Source of the DNA: Yinghuangia sp051388915
GTDB taxonomy: Bacteria > Actinomycetota > Actinomycetes > Streptomycetales > Streptomycetaceae
DNA: 64,000 nucleotides
Assembly: GCF_051388915.1 (NCBI RefSeq)
Contig: NZ_JBPKBH010000016.1
Coordinates: forward strand, 124,001 to 188,000
Direction: 5' to 3'
Shown here: in pieces, positions 32,490 to 41,606 of the stretch
Layout: each line of letters opens with the position of its first letter
How positions within the stretch are numbered: the first letter of the stretch is position 1
The notes under the pieces: model-generated
Databases searched by the model: none
Told to the model about the DNA's origin: nothing
What the model saw: only the letters and a program-made list of their open reading frames with translations
Translations under genes and position numbers: made by a program

Positions 32490-33869
32490 TCACGTCCCTG
32501 CGAGGTGACCCAACAAGTCCTGTCGGGTCACTACCCCCTGCGGTTTGCCGTCGACCAGAACCAGCGCGGCGTCCGCAGACTCCAGGACGGCGGCGAGGCG
32601 GGCCACCGACTCTCCCGAGCCGACCACCGGCATCGGGGACGACATGTGCTTCTCCAACGGGTCGTCGGACCCGGCCCGGCCGGAGACCAGGGCGTCGAGG
32701 AGGTCGCGTTCGGCGATCTTGCCGACGACCTCGGCGGCCATCACGTCCGGGTGCCCGGCCCCCGGCTTGACCACCGGCATCTGGCTGACCCCGAACTCCC
32801 GCAGGATGCCGATCGCCTCGCCGACGCTCTCGTCCGGGTGCACGTGCACGAGCGCCGGGAGGCCGCCCTGCTTGCGCGACAGGACGTCCGCGACCTTGGC
32901 CTCGCCCGGCGCCGCCTCCAGGAAGCCGTGGTCGGCCATCCACTCGTCGTTGAAGATCTTCGACAGGTAGCCGCGTCCGGAGTCCGGCAGCAGGACCACG
33001 ACGACGTCGTCCGGCCCCAGACCCTCCGCCGCGCGCAGCGCCGCCACCACCGCCATGCCGCACGAGCCGCCGACCAACAGGCCCTCCTCACGCGCGAGCC
33101 GACGGGTCATCAGGAACGAGTCGCGGTCCGACACCGCGATGATCTCGTCCGCGACGGTGCGGTCGTACGCGGTCGGCCAGAAGTCCTCGCCGACGCCCTC
33201 GACCAGGTACGGCCGACCGCTGCCGCCCGAGTACACCGACCCCTCCGGGTCCGCCCCGATCACCCGCACCGCTCCGCCGGAAACCTCCTTCAGGAAGCGC
33301 CCGGTGCCGCTGATGGTGCCGCCCGTGCCCACGCCCGCGACGAACGCCGTGACGCGCCCCTCGGTCTGCTCCCAGATCTCCGGGCCGGTGGCGACGTAGT
33401 GCGACTCCGGGTTCTGCGGGTTGGAGTACTGGTCCGGCTTCCACGCCCCCGGCGTCTCCCGCACCAGGCGGTCCGACACGTTGTAGTACGAGTCCGGGTG
33501 CGCCGGGTCGACGGCCGTCGGGCAGACCACGACGTCCGCGCCGTACGCCCGCAGCACGTTGATCTTGTCGGTGCTCACCTTGTCGGGGCACACGAAGATG
33601 CAGCGGTAGCCGCGCTGCTGCGCGACCATCGCCAGGCCCACACCGGTGTTGCCGGACGTCGGCTCGACGATCACGCCGCCCGGCTGCAACTGCCCGGACG
33701 CCTCGGCGGCGTCGATCATCCGCACCGCGATGCGGTCCTTCACCGAGCCCCCGGGGTTGAGGTACTCCACCTTCGCCAGCACGGTCGCCCGCAGTCCTTG
33801 CGTGACGCTGTTGAGCCTGACCAGGGGGGTGTTGCCGATCAGGTCCAGCATCGAGTCGACGTAGCGCAC
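32490..33869 (-). CDS. cbs: Cystathionine beta-synthase
   Basis: 459 residues. This PLP enzyme makes cystathionine from homocysteine and serine. The PLP lysine is in PGGSVKDRIA, the phosphate loop in PTSGNTGVGLAM, with AGVGTGGTISG further on. A C-terminal pair of CBS domains starts near residue 335 (DVLSRKQGGLPALVHVHPDES, then SSPMPVVGSGESV) and probably regulates the enzyme. GTG 33869 has AGGAG a few bases upstream. It complements metB in reverse transsulfuration. Confidence 0.93.
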   Translation of the reverse strand: MRYVDSMLDLIGNTPLVRLNSVTQGLRATVLAKVEYLNPGGSVKDRIAVRMIDAAEASGQLQPGGVIVEPTSGNTGVGLAMVAQQRGYRCIFVCPDKVSTDKINVLRAYGADVVVCPTAVDPAHPDSYYNVSDRLVRETPGAWKPDQYSNPQNPESHYVATGPEIWEQTEGRVTAFVAGVGTGGTISGTGRFLKEVSGGAVRVIGADPEGSVYSGGSGRPYLVEGVGEDFWPTAYDRTVADEIIAVSDRDSFLMTRRLAREEGLLVGGSCGMAVVAALRAAEGLGPDDVVVVLLPDSGRGYLSKIFNDEWMADHGFLEAAPGEAKVADVLSRKQGGLPALVHVHPDESVGEAIGILREFGVSQMPVVKPGAGHPDVMAAEVVGKIAERDLLDALVSGRAGSDDPLEKHMSSPMPVVGSGESVARLAAVLESADAALVLVDGKPQGVVTRQDLLGHLAGT

Positions 33870-34066
33870 GGGGCTCCTCTTCGCGTCCTTCCCTGGTCCG
33901 CCAGGGTGACCGGGGTGACCGGTCAACGGACACCTTAGGACGAAATATCCCGGGTGATACCCCGCGTGGCTCCGTCCGCGGGCCTCGCGGGGAATGGCGC
34001 GTCGTGACCGTCGGTTAGGGTCGTCGCACGGGTTGCCGAAGCGCGCGACGGGAGGAGTCCGGACCG

Positions 34067-34102
34067 ATGAACACCCCGACCACTTCCGGGCCGCCGCGAT
34101 GA
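34067..34102 (+). other. Mini-ORF overlapping the SGNH hydrolase start
   Basis: ATG 34067 follows GGAGGAG by nine bases and encodes 11 residues (MNTPTTSGPPR) before TGA 34100-34102, which overlaps the hydrolase ATG. The best Shine-Dalgarno of the region serves this mini-ORF, so the hydrolase may depend on reinitiation. Confidence 0.35.
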
Positions 34103-35253
34103 TCCGGACCAGGGCCGCGCGCCGGATCGCCGCGGCCGCCGCCTTCGGTGGCGGCGGCGTCGGCATCCTGACCGGTGCGATGGTCGCGGTGCTGTACGCG
34201 GAGGCCAAGATCGCCCGGCGCACCGTCGGCGTGCCGGTCGGCCAGCCCCCCACCGCGGACGGCGTCTACGGCGAGTTCCCCGAGTTCGACGGCCCGCCGA
34301 TCCGCCTCGCGGTGCTCGGCGACTCCTCTGCGGCCGGGCTCGGCGTCGACAATCCGCTGCACACGCCCGGCGCGTTGCTGGCGAGCGGGCTCGCGGCGGT
34401 CGCGGAGCGGCCCGTAGAACTGACCAACGTGGCGAAGTCGGGGGCGCAGTCGTCCGACCTGGAGCGCCAGGTGACGCTGGCGCTGGAGGCCGACCCCGAG
34501 GTCGCGATGATCATGGTGGGCGCCAACGACGTGACCCACCAGGTCCGCCCCGCCGACTCGGTGCGCCGCCTGGAGCAGGCCACCCGGCGCCTGCTGGCGG
34601 CCGGCACCGAGGTCGTCGTGGGCACCTGCCCCGACCTGGGCACCATCGAGCCGATCGCGCAGCCGCTGCGCTACCTGGCCCGGCAGTGGAGCCGCAGCCT
34701 CGCGGCCGCGCAGACTATCGCGGTGGTCGAGGCGGGCGGGCGCACGGTGTCGATCGGCGCGCTGCTCGGACCGGAGTTCGCGGCGCGCCCCGGCGACCTG
34801 TTCGGGCCCGACCGCTTCCACCCCTCCGCGGAGGGCTACTCGACCGCGGCCATGGCGATCCTGCCGTCCGTCTGCGCCGCGCTCGACCTGTGGCCGCTGG
34901 ACGAGGAGCGCCCGGACAGCTTCCGCGGCGAGGGCGTGCTGCCGATCGCCGTCGCGGCGGTGGAGGCGGTCGAGGAGGGCGGCACCGAGGTCGCCGGGAC
35001 ACAGGTCGCGGGGAACGAGCGCGGCCCCCGGGGCCGCTGGGCCCTGCTGCGGCACCGCCGCAGGCGGCGCATTCCGGCGCCCGCGGAGTCCGACGAGCAA
35101 ACCGACGGGCAGGCGGAGGACGCGGCGGAGGACCGGGCCGACGAGGCCGGGGCGTCCGCGGGTACGTCGGGCAAGGGTGCGGGCGAGGGCCGGGGCAAGG
35201 GCGGCCGGGACTCGGCGGAGGGCAGCGAGGCCCCGTCGAGTAGCCTGATCTGA
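34099..35253 (+). CDS. SGNH/GDSL-family hydrolase, membrane anchored
   Basis: 384 residues. One N-terminal hydrophobic segment (IAAAAAFGGGGVGILTGAMV) acts as signal anchor. The SGNH blocks are LGDSSAAGLG (nucleophile Ser), the block-III GANDVT and block V FGPDRFHPSAEGY (catalytic Asp/His). After about residue 260 a long charged low-complexity tail follows (EDAAEDRADEAGASAG and a Gly/Lys segment). It is probably an extracytoplasmic lipase or esterase. The catalytic core is placed by motif; the tail is divergent. Confidence 0.88.
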   Translation: MIRTRAARRIAAAAAFGGGGVGILTGAMVAVLYAEAKIARRTVGVPVGQPPTADGVYGEFPEFDGPPIRLAVLGDSSAAGLGVDNPLHTPGALLASGLAAVAERPVELTNVAKSGAQSSDLERQVTLALEADPEVAMIMVGANDVTHQVRPADSVRRLEQATRRLLAAGTEVVVGTCPDLGTIEPIAQPLRYLARQWSRSLAAAQTIAVVEAGGRTVSIGALLGPEFAARPGDLFGPDRFHPSAEGYSTAAMAILPSVCAALDLWPLDEERPDSFRGEGVLPIAVAAVEAVEEGGTEVAGTQVAGNERGPRGRWALLRHRRRRRIPAPAESDEQTDGQAEDAAEDRADEAGASAGTSGKGAGEGRGKGGRDSAEGSEAPSSSLI

Positions 35254-35393
35254 CTGGCCGTCAGGTCGGACGTGGGGCAGATCGCACCGCCAATGCGGTC
35301 CGGCCCCTCGCCTCCTCGACTACCAGGAAGTAGCTTCAGCTCCAGACGAGAGACCACCCCTGTCCTCGTACCGAGACGGCCAAGGAGTAGTCC

Positions 35394-36614
35394 ATGCCCG
35401 AAGCAGTCATTGTCGCCACCGCGCGTTCGCCCATCGGCCGCGCCTTCAAGGGCTCGCTCAAGGACGTGCGTCCCGACGACCTGACCGCCCTCATGGTCAA
35501 GGCCGTGCTCGACAAGGTCCCCTCGCTGGACCCGCGGGACATCGACGACCTGATGCTCGGCTGTGGCCTCCCCGGCGGCGAGCAGGGCTTCAACATGGGC
35601 CGCAATGTCGCCGTCATGCTCGGCTTCGACCACCTGCCCGGCACCACGATCACCCGCTACTGCTCGTCGTCGCTCCAGACGACCCGCATGGCGATGCACG
35701 CCATCAAGGCGGGCGAGGGCGACGTCTTCATCTCCGCCGGCGTCGAGATCGTCAGCTCGACCCGCACCAAGGGCTCCAGCGACTCGATCCCGGACACCAA
35801 GAACCCGCTGTTCGCGGACGCCGCCGCACGTACCGCCGCGGCCGTCGAGGACGGCACCACCTGGTCCGACCCGCGCGAGTCGGGCCTGCTGCCGGACGTC
35901 TACATCGGCATGGGCTACACCGCCGAGAACCTGGCGCAGGCCAAGGGCGTCACGCGCGCCGACCAGGACGAGTTCGCGGTCCGCTCGCAGAACCTGACCG
36001 AGAAGGCCATCGCGGACGGCTTCTGGGCCAAGGACATCACCCCGGTCACGCTGCCCGACGGCACCGTGGTCACCAAGGACGACGGCCCGCGCGCGGGCAC
36101 CACGCTCGAAGGCGTCTCGCAGCTCAAGCCGGTGTTCCGCCCCGACGGCACGGTAACCGCGGGCAACGCGTGCCCGCTCAACGACGGCGCCGCCGCGGTC
36201 GTGGTCATGTCCGACACCAAGGCGCGCGAGCTGGGCCTGACCCCGCTGGCCCGCATCGTCTCCACCGCGGTCACCGGCCTGTCGCCGGAGATCATGGGGT
36301 ACGGCCCGGTCGAGGCCTCGCGCCTCGCCCTCTCGCGCGCCGGACTGACCAGCGCGGACATCGACCTGGTCGAGATCAACGAGGCGTTCGCGGCGCAGGT
36401 CATCCCGTCGTACCGGGACCTGGGCTTCGAGCTGGACAAGGTCAACGTCAACGGCGGCGCGATCGCGATCGGCCACCCGTTCGGCATGACCGGCGCGCGC
36501 ATCACCAGCACGCTGATCAACTCGCTCCAGTGGCACGACAAGCAGTTCGGCCTGGAGACGATGTGCGTCGGCGGCGGCATGGGCATGGCCATGGTGCTGG
36601 AGCGCCTGAGCTGA
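35394..36614 (+). CDS. Acetyl-CoA C-acyltransferase (thiolase II)
   Basis: 406 residues. The nucleophile Cys is in TRYCSSSLQT, the catalytic His in IAIGHPFGMTG and the second Cys in MCVGGGMGMA. VEINEAFAAQ is also present. The enzyme performs thiolytic cleavage of 3-oxoacyl-CoA in beta-oxidation or Claisen condensation. ATG 35394 has AAGGAG seven bases upstream. It is followed by a strong hairpin. No hydroxyacyl-CoA dehydrogenase gene is adjacent, so the pathway assignment stays general. Confidence 0.93.
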   Translation: MPEAVIVATARSPIGRAFKGSLKDVRPDDLTALMVKAVLDKVPSLDPRDIDDLMLGCGLPGGEQGFNMGRNVAVMLGFDHLPGTTITRYCSSSLQTTRMAMHAIKAGEGDVFISAGVEIVSSTRTKGSSDSIPDTKNPLFADAAARTAAAVEDGTTWSDPRESGLLPDVYIGMGYTAENLAQAKGVTRADQDEFAVRSQNLTEKAIADGFWAKDITPVTLPDGTVVTKDDGPRAGTTLEGVSQLKPVFRPDGTVTAGNACPLNDGAAAVVVMSDTKARELGLTPLARIVSTAVTGLSPEIMGYGPVEASRLALSRAGLTSADIDLVEINEAFAAQVIPSYRDLGFELDKVNVNGGAIAIGHPFGMTGARITSTLINSLQWHDKQFGLETMCVGGGMGMAMVLERLS

Positions 36615-36703
36615 CCCGGTCCGGGGAGCCGCGTCGGCCGCTGCCGCGGCCCCGGCGGTGGTCCCGGCCGAAAGACCTGTAACAGACATCTCACGTATAA
36701 CCC

Positions 36704-36745
36704 GCGAAACCCACCTGAGCTGCACGTTTCTCAGGTGGGTTTCGC
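36704..36745. terminator. Strong hairpin terminator downstream of the thiolase gene
   Basis: A perfect 16-bp inverted repeat (GCGAAACCCACCTGAG with CTCAGGTGGGTTTCGC) with a 10-base loop. It sits about 90 bases after the thiolase stop, in an otherwise gene-free 36615-36936. Confidence 0.85.
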
Positions 36746-36936
36746 CGTTCCCGGGCCGCGGCCACCGCGTCACCCGTTCGGCCGATGCCAAAGGTCCCCG
36801 CAGGTCAGGACGTCGCACCCTGCCGCGGACCCGCCGCCGCGGGCGAGCCTGGAGTCACCCCCGGAAAACCTGCACAACCCCCGGAGGAATCCGACAACCC
36901 GAACACACTCACGTCTGCGAAGGGTCCAGGTCCGCC

Positions 36937-37734
36937 ATGTCGTCGTACGTTCTCCCCGCCCTCATCGCCGCCGCCTGCACCGCCGGAATCGGGTACGCGG
37001 CCAGCCGCGCCCTGCACTCCCGCGCCGAGCGCCGGACGGACGGGCCGAGGGAGGTGGCGCCCACGGCGGCGATGTTCGAGTCCGAGGGCCTTGCCGACGC
37101 CGAGGCCCACGCCGTTCGCGAGCTCGTCTTCGAGGACGCGCCGGCCCCCGAAACCGCGGCCGACTCCGGAAACGCGCCCGGCCACAGCCCGAAGGTGCTC
37201 GGCGGGGCGGCGGCCGAGATCGCGTCGGAGGTCCCGGCGCCTCTCCCCTCCGACGTCCCCTCCGACGTCCCGTCCGCGATCCCGTCCGATGCCGCGTCCG
37301 ACGTCCCCGCGCCCCGCATACCCCGGCAGGACCCCGCGATGGCCGCGCTCACCCCGCCGCCCGCCTCCGCCGGGATGCCGCCGCTGCGGTCCACCACCCC
37401 GCACCCGTCCCAGGCGCTGCCGCCGATGCTCCCGCCGCACCTCACCGGCGCACACCTGCTCGGCGTCGCCGCACGCGGCACCGCCGTCACGGCGGTCCGC
37501 TCGGGGACCGCAGGCGGGCTCGACGTCTTCGACTTCGCCGACGGCGGCTCGATCGTCGTCATGCCGTCCGACCGGGACGTGGCCGAACTGGTCAGCGCCG
37601 CACTCGGCGAGGGCCAGGACGTACGCCTGCTCGGTACCTCCGAGGTCGGCGGAGGCCGTTCGCTCACCTTCCAGGTGCACGAGTCCACCGCGTTCTTCCT
37701 CGCCGACCGCGTCTACGCGCGCCCCGCGGCCTGA
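36937..37734 (+). CDS. Pro-rich membrane-anchored protein, unknown function
   Basis: 265 residues. An N-terminal hydrophobic segment (SSYVLPALIAAACTAGIGYA) is followed by a disordered Pro/Ser/Asp-rich linker with SDVPSDVPSA repeats (about 90-150). A compact C-terminal domain (about 165-265: HLTGAHLLGVAARGTAVTA, GLDVFDFADGGSIVVMPSDR) may be a beta-sandwich. No family is recognised. GC3 bias supports coding. Confidence 0.6.
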   Translation: MSSYVLPALIAAACTAGIGYAASRALHSRAERRTDGPREVAPTAAMFESEGLADAEAHAVRELVFEDAPAPETAADSGNAPGHSPKVLGGAAAEIASEVPAPLPSDVPSDVPSAIPSDAASDVPAPRIPRQDPAMAALTPPPASAGMPPLRSTTPHPSQALPPMLPPHLTGAHLLGVAARGTAVTAVRSGTAGGLDVFDFADGGSIVVMPSDRDVAELVSAALGEGQDVRLLGTSEVGGGRSLTFQVHESTAFFLADRVYARPAA

Positions 37735-37759
37735 CGCAGGCGGCACGGCCACCCGTGAC

Positions 37760-38297
37760 TCACACGAGCGCGGCCAGCGCCCGCACCTCTCCGAGCGCCC
37801 TGTCCAACTCTTCCTGCGTATCCCGCGCGGCGGCCCGGTCGTCCGACCCGGCCGCCGCTNNNNNNNNNNNNNNNNNNNNNNNNNNNNNNNNNNNNNNNNN
37901 NNNNNNNNNNNNNNNNNNNNNNNNNNNNNNNNNNNNNNNNNNNNNNNCCGGCCGCCGCTGCGGCGCGCTCGCCGAGGTGCGCCGCCAGGTCGAGCCCCGT
38001 CACCGCGATCTGGTCGCCGACCGCGAACACCCCGAGGTCCGGCACCTCGTAGCCCGCGGGCGCGTCGCCGAGCGCGGCGAGCGTACGCGCGAGCGCGAGC
38101 CCGGCCTGCGCACGCGTACGCTCCGGATCTGACGGCCCGTCAGGCATGAGGCGCCCTCGCAACCGCGACTCGGAGAGGTGGCGGTACCGGTCGGCGAGCC
38201 TGCGCACCTCCCGGGCGAGCACCGCGTGGCCGGAAAGCGCCGAACCGGACCCGTTCCCGGACGGTTGCCGGGGCGTTTCAGCGGGGAGGGTGGACAT
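37760..38297 (-). CDS. Hypothetical protein interrupted by an N run that is probably spurious
   Basis: The start is ATG 38297 (MSTLPAETPRQP). The frame runs into the N run at 37860-37947. The frame with natural codon use beyond it ends at TGA 37760-37762 (DTQEELDRALGEVRALAALV). With the given gap length the two halves are out of phase. Fusing the 12-base direct repeat at the two gap edges restores one frame: LGERAAAAAGSDDRAAARD. The inferred protein is about 146 residues, cytosolic, with helical segments. Function unknown. Confidence 0.6.
37860..37947. other. Assembly gap (N run), likely artefactual
   Basis: 88 N. The left flank ends, and the right flank begins, with CCGGCCGCCGCT; see the adjoining gene. 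Confidence 0.9.
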
Positions 38298-38406
38298 ATC
38301 CGGAGCGTACCGTTCGGCGATCGCACCGACTGATGCGCTTCGACCAGTTGCCAACCGTTCGCCCGTCATGCACGCTCGGGTCACGGAACGCTCACCGGAG
38401 GCGCTT

Positions 38407-38640
38407 ATGTCCTTGCCGCACTTCTCCGAAGAGACGCACAGGAACCTTCTCGCCCGGGTTCCCTCCGTCACCGGCCGCGAACTCCCCGAATGGTTCAAGG
38501 AGATCGACGAGGGCCCCTGTTTCTCCCGCTTCGAGGACCGGGTCCACTGGCTCCAGGACGAACACAGCATCGCGCACGGCCACGCCACCGCGATCATGCG
38601 TGAACACGACCGGCGCCGCATGTCGCGCGGCATGCGCTGA
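38407..38640 (+). CDS. DUF4287 domain protein
   Basis: 77 residues. The family block GRELPEWFKEIDE and the HGHATAIMREHDRRR end are intact. GGAGG lies five bases before ATG 38407. It is a small cytosolic basic protein of unknown function, widespread in actinomycetes. Confidence 0.85.
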   Translation: MSLPHFSEETHRNLLARVPSVTGRELPEWFKEIDEGPCFSRFEDRVHWLQDEHSIAHGHATAIMREHDRRRMSRGMR

Positions 38641-38838
38641 CCGGGGACAGCCCCCAGAGCAGCCTCGTCCACCGAAGACCTTTCGTGGAGAAGTGCGTAG
38701 AACACCTCGCGGAGCACCCGCGGAAACACCTGTGGCGGTGACCCTGGAAGGGGCCACCGCCACTGTGGTGTCAGGTCGCGGATCTCAGGTCACGACACCT
38801 CTGGAGTCGCGCGACGCCGGTCGCGCATCGCGCGGACG

Positions 38839-39723
38839 CTAGTCGCGGAAGATCGCGAGCAGGCGCAGCAGCTCCAGGTAGATCCAGACCAGCGACAGCG
38901 TCAGGCCGAACGCGGCCCGCCACGCCTCGCGTTCCGGAGCGCCCGCCGCCACGAGCTGCTCCACCGTGTGGAAGTCCAGCGACAGGAAGAACGCACCGAG
39001 GGCGATGCCGACGAGGCCGAACACGATGCCCATCGCGCCGCCGCGCAGACCGGCGCTGCCGGAGAAGGCCATGAAGATCAGGTTCACGACCACCAGCAGC
39101 AGGAACGCCATGGCGATCGCGAGGCCGATGCGGGTGTAGCGCGCGGTGACCCGGATGCGGCCCGACTTGTAGGCCCACAGCATCGCGACGAAGATCGCCC
39201 CTGTACCGAGCACCGCCTGCACCACGATGCCGCTGTACGCGTTCTCGAACGCATGGCTCGCGGCACCGAGGAAGATGCCCTCCAGCGCGGCGTACCCGAT
39301 CACCAGCGCCGGGTGGATCGTGCGCCGGAACGTGATGAACATGCCGAGGCCGAACGCCGCGAGCATCGACGCGAAGGCCCACGCGTAGTTCTCGGCGGGC
39401 AGCAGGGCCCACGCGCCGGCGCCGAAGACGACGACGGTCAGCAGCGTCAGGGCGGTCTTGGCCACGACGTCGTCGATGGTCATGCGGCCCGTCTGGAGCG
39501 GGCCGGCCGACTGCTGCTGATACATCTGGTTGAGCTGGTCGGGCGTCATCGGGCCGCCGTACTGGGGCTGCTGCTGCCCGTACTGGGCGGTGTTCCCGCC
39601 GAACGGGTTGCCGCCGGACGGCTGCTGCCCGTAGGGCGCGCCGTACTGCGGCGCCTGCTGCGGCCCGGCCTGCGGCGTTCCGAAGGCCCCCCGCCGCGAG
39701 AGGACCGGGTTGCTGCTCCTCAT
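38839..39723 (-). CDS. Bax inhibitor-1/YccA family membrane protein
   Basis: 294 residues. A Gln/Gly/Pro/Tyr-rich disordered N-terminus of about 75 residues (PQYGAPYGQQPSGG) precedes seven membrane segments (from TALTLLTVVVFGAGAWALL to LVWIYLELLRLLAIF). Family signatures include HPALVIGYAALEGIFLG and LSLVWIYLELLRLLAIFRD. Homologues act as pH-dependent calcium leak channels; the bacterial role is unclear. ATG 39723 has GGAGGAG upstream. Confidence 0.92.
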   Translation of the reverse strand: MRSSNPVLSRRGAFGTPQAGPQQAPQYGAPYGQQPSGGNPFGGNTAQYGQQQPQYGGPMTPDQLNQMYQQQSAGPLQTGRMTIDDVVAKTALTLLTVVVFGAGAWALLPAENYAWAFASMLAAFGLGMFITFRRTIHPALVIGYAALEGIFLGAASHAFENAYSGIVVQAVLGTGAIFVAMLWAYKSGRIRVTARYTRIGLAIAMAFLLLVVVNLIFMAFSGSAGLRGGAMGIVFGLVGIALGAFFLSLDFHTVEQLVAAGAPEREAWRAAFGLTLSLVWIYLELLRLLAIFRD

Positions 39724-40126
39724 GTCAACTCCTCCATGCCCCTGCGTCGGTGCGGGGTCTGGGCTCAAGAGTAATCGTTCAGTAAAGCAACCGGGGTGAC
39801 CGGTTCCCTGTGACTGGTTCCGTGTTACCCGCGAGCCCGACCCCTTCCCCGTCTTGTGGGGAAGAACGCCCGGGCGACCGTGATTGTGCCCGATACGACA
39901 GCGGCGTGGTGAGGGACACCCGTCATTGACGACCCGGGGCACCGGCATCAGGAGTTCTATGGAACGTCCCGGGCTCTGCCGCGCGTGACGAGTGCGGTAC
40001 GGAGGGTTCGCGGAGGGTCGAGGTGTCGCGCGGGGACGCCCTCCCGCGCGGACCCGACTCCTCCCGGCCTGGTCCGACGTGGCGGCGTCGGTGGCGTTTC
40101 CCCAGGTCAGAGCCTTTTTCATCCGG
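39724..40126. other. Spacer between the Bax-inhibitor-1 gene and bldA
   Basis: No supported gene; the few frames are short and lack GC3 bias. It contains the Bax-inhibitor-1 promoter region and the downstream end of the tRNA transcript. Confidence 0.5.
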
Positions 40127-40208
40127 TGCCCGGAGCCGGACTCGAACCGGCACGGCCGTGCGGCCAGCGAGGTTTAAGCTCGCCGTGTCTGCGTTCCACC
40201 ATCCGGGC
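40127..40208 (-). tRNA. bldA: tRNA-Leu (anticodon TAA), bldA type
   Basis: Read on the minus strand this is an 82-base class II tRNA. The acceptor stem GCCCGGA pairs with TCCGGGC plus discriminator A. The anticodon arm is GCGAG-CTTAAAC-CTCGC with anticodon TAA. The variable arm has a 4-bp GGCC stem, and the T arm is GCCGG-TTCGAGT-CCGGC. No CCA is encoded. In Streptomyces, the only tRNA reading UUA is bldA, which controls development and antibiotics because TTA codons are rare. I saw no in-frame TTA codon in the genes examined here, but did not search exhaustively. Confidence 0.96.
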
Positions 40209-40246
40209 GCGATGCCGAGCGTAGCGGCATCGCAGCACCCTGTTGA
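40209..40246 (-). promoter_or_regulatory. Apparent bldA promoter overlapped by a 25-bp palindrome
   Basis: On the minus strand, TCAACA (40241-40246) and TACGCT (40218-40223) are spaced by 17 bases, and the -10 ends nine bases before the tRNA. A perfect 9-bp inverted repeat GCGATGCCG / CGGCATCGC (40225-40233 and 40209-40217) surrounds CTACGCT, so the -10 lies at the dyad centre and the right arm abuts the tRNA 5' end. Confidence 0.65.
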
Positions 40247-40280
40247 CCACCCCGCGTCGACTCGGCCCGCGGACCTTCGC

Positions 40281-41606
40281 TCATCGGACACGCCGGGCGA
40301 GCGTGAGCTGTGAGACGCCCAGGTACCCCGCCCGGAATCCGGCCTCGCAGTAGGCCAGATAGAACTCCCACATGCGTCGGAACGTCGCGTCGAATCCGAG
40401 GCGTTCGACCTCCTCGGCGCGCGCCAGGAACCCGTCGCGCCACAGCCGCAGCGTCTCGGCGTAGTGCGGGCCGAAGTCGCGGCGCTGCACCACCCGCAGC
40501 CGGGTGTGCTCGGCGAGCGCGCCGTCGATGGCCTCGGTCGAGGGGATCAGTCCGCCGGGGAAGACGTACTTGTGCATCCACGTCCACGTGTCGCGGGCTG
40601 CGCGCATGCGGTCGTCGGCCATGGTGATGGACTGCACGCAGGCCCGGCCGCCGGGGGCGAGGGCCCGGTCGATCGCCGCGAAGTAGGCGGGCCAGTAGCG
40701 CTCGCCGACGGCCTCGATCATCTCGACGCTGACCACGGCGTCGTACGTCCCCGACACCTCGCGGTAGTCGCAGAGCCGCACGTCGACCCGGTCGGCCACG
40801 CCCGCCTCGGCGAAGCGGCGCCGGGCGAGCGTGCGCTGCTCCTCGGACAGCGTGATGGTGACGACCTCGGCGCCCCGGGCCGCGGCGCGCAGCGCGAGCT
40901 CGCCCCAGCCCGTGCCGATCTCCAGGACCCGCGTGCCCTCGCCGACCGCGGCGGCGTCGAGAACCGCGTCGATCTTCCGCCGCTGCGCGTCCGCCAGTTC
41001 GTCGCCCGGCTCGAACAGGGCCGAGGAGTAGGTCATCGTCTCGTCGAGGAAGAGCGCGAAGAGGTCGTTGGACAGGTCGTAGTGGCGGCTGATGTTGCCG
41101 CGCGCACCCGACGGGGTGTTCTCCTCGTCGGCCGGGCGCACGGCGAGGGCCCAGCGGCGCAGCTTCTGGAGCGGCTTGGGGACGAGACTGTCGAGGCGGC
41201 GGGCGAACACCGTGAGGACGCCGGTCGGGTCGTCGGCGTCCCACGCGCCGGTCATCCACGCCTCGCCGAAGCCGATCAGGCCGTCGGCGCCGATGCGGCG
41301 GTAGAACTCGTCGGGACGCACGATGCGCATCACCGGGTCGCCGAAGCCGCCGCCGCCGACCACACGGCCGCCGGGCAGGTGCACCCGGACCCGCAGGCCG
41401 CGCACGGCGTTCAGGAAGATGCGCCTGGCGACCAGGGCGCGGGCGGGCGCGTCCGGGACCGCGGCGAGACCCGGCCACCGCTCGGTGTCCGGGCCGCCCC
41501 GTTCGGCCGCGGATCCGGTGGTGCCGGACGCGGCCCGCAGGCGCGCGGCGGACACGCCGCCCGGGCCCGTGCTCGGCTTGCCGGTGCTCGTCGTACTCGT
41601 GCTCAC
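40281..41606 (-). CDS. Cyclopropane-fatty-acyl-phospholipid synthase family protein
   Basis: 441 residues. SAM-dependent methyl transfer to lipid acyl chains is expected. Motifs are ISRHYDLSNDLFALFLDETM, LEIGTGWGELALRA (SAM site), EMIEAVGERYWPAYF and HKYVFPGGLIPS. The C-terminal block FRRMWEFYLAYCEAGFRAG is typical of the family. GTG 41606 is chosen because a purine-rich site precedes it. It lies upstream of bldA on the same strand (46 bp from the bldA promoter palindrome). Confidence 0.92.
   Translation of the reverse strand: MSTSTTSTGKPSTGPGGVSAARLRAASGTTGSAAERGGPDTERWPGLAAVPDAPARALVARRIFLNAVRGLRVRVHLPGGRVVGGGGFGDPVMRIVRPDEFYRRIGADGLIGFGEAWMTGAWDADDPTGVLTVFARRLDSLVPKPLQKLRRWALAVRPADEENTPSGARGNISRHYDLSNDLFALFLDETMTYSSALFEPGDELADAQRRKIDAVLDAAAVGEGTRVLEIGTGWGELALRAAARGAEVVTITLSEEQRTLARRRFAEAGVADRVDVRLCDYREVSGTYDAVVSVEMIEAVGERYWPAYFAAIDRALAPGGRACVQSITMADDRMRAARDTWTWMHKYVFPGGLIPSTEAIDGALAEHTRLRVVQRRDFGPHYAETLRLWRDGFLARAEEVERLGFDATFRRMWEFYLAYCEAGFRAGYLGVSQLTLARRVR

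Noticed and set aside
32107..32508. Plus-strand frame between the ACT-GNAT and cystathionine beta-synthase genes
   Set aside because: Its second half is made of the tandem repeats and it lacks a Shine-Dalgarno site.
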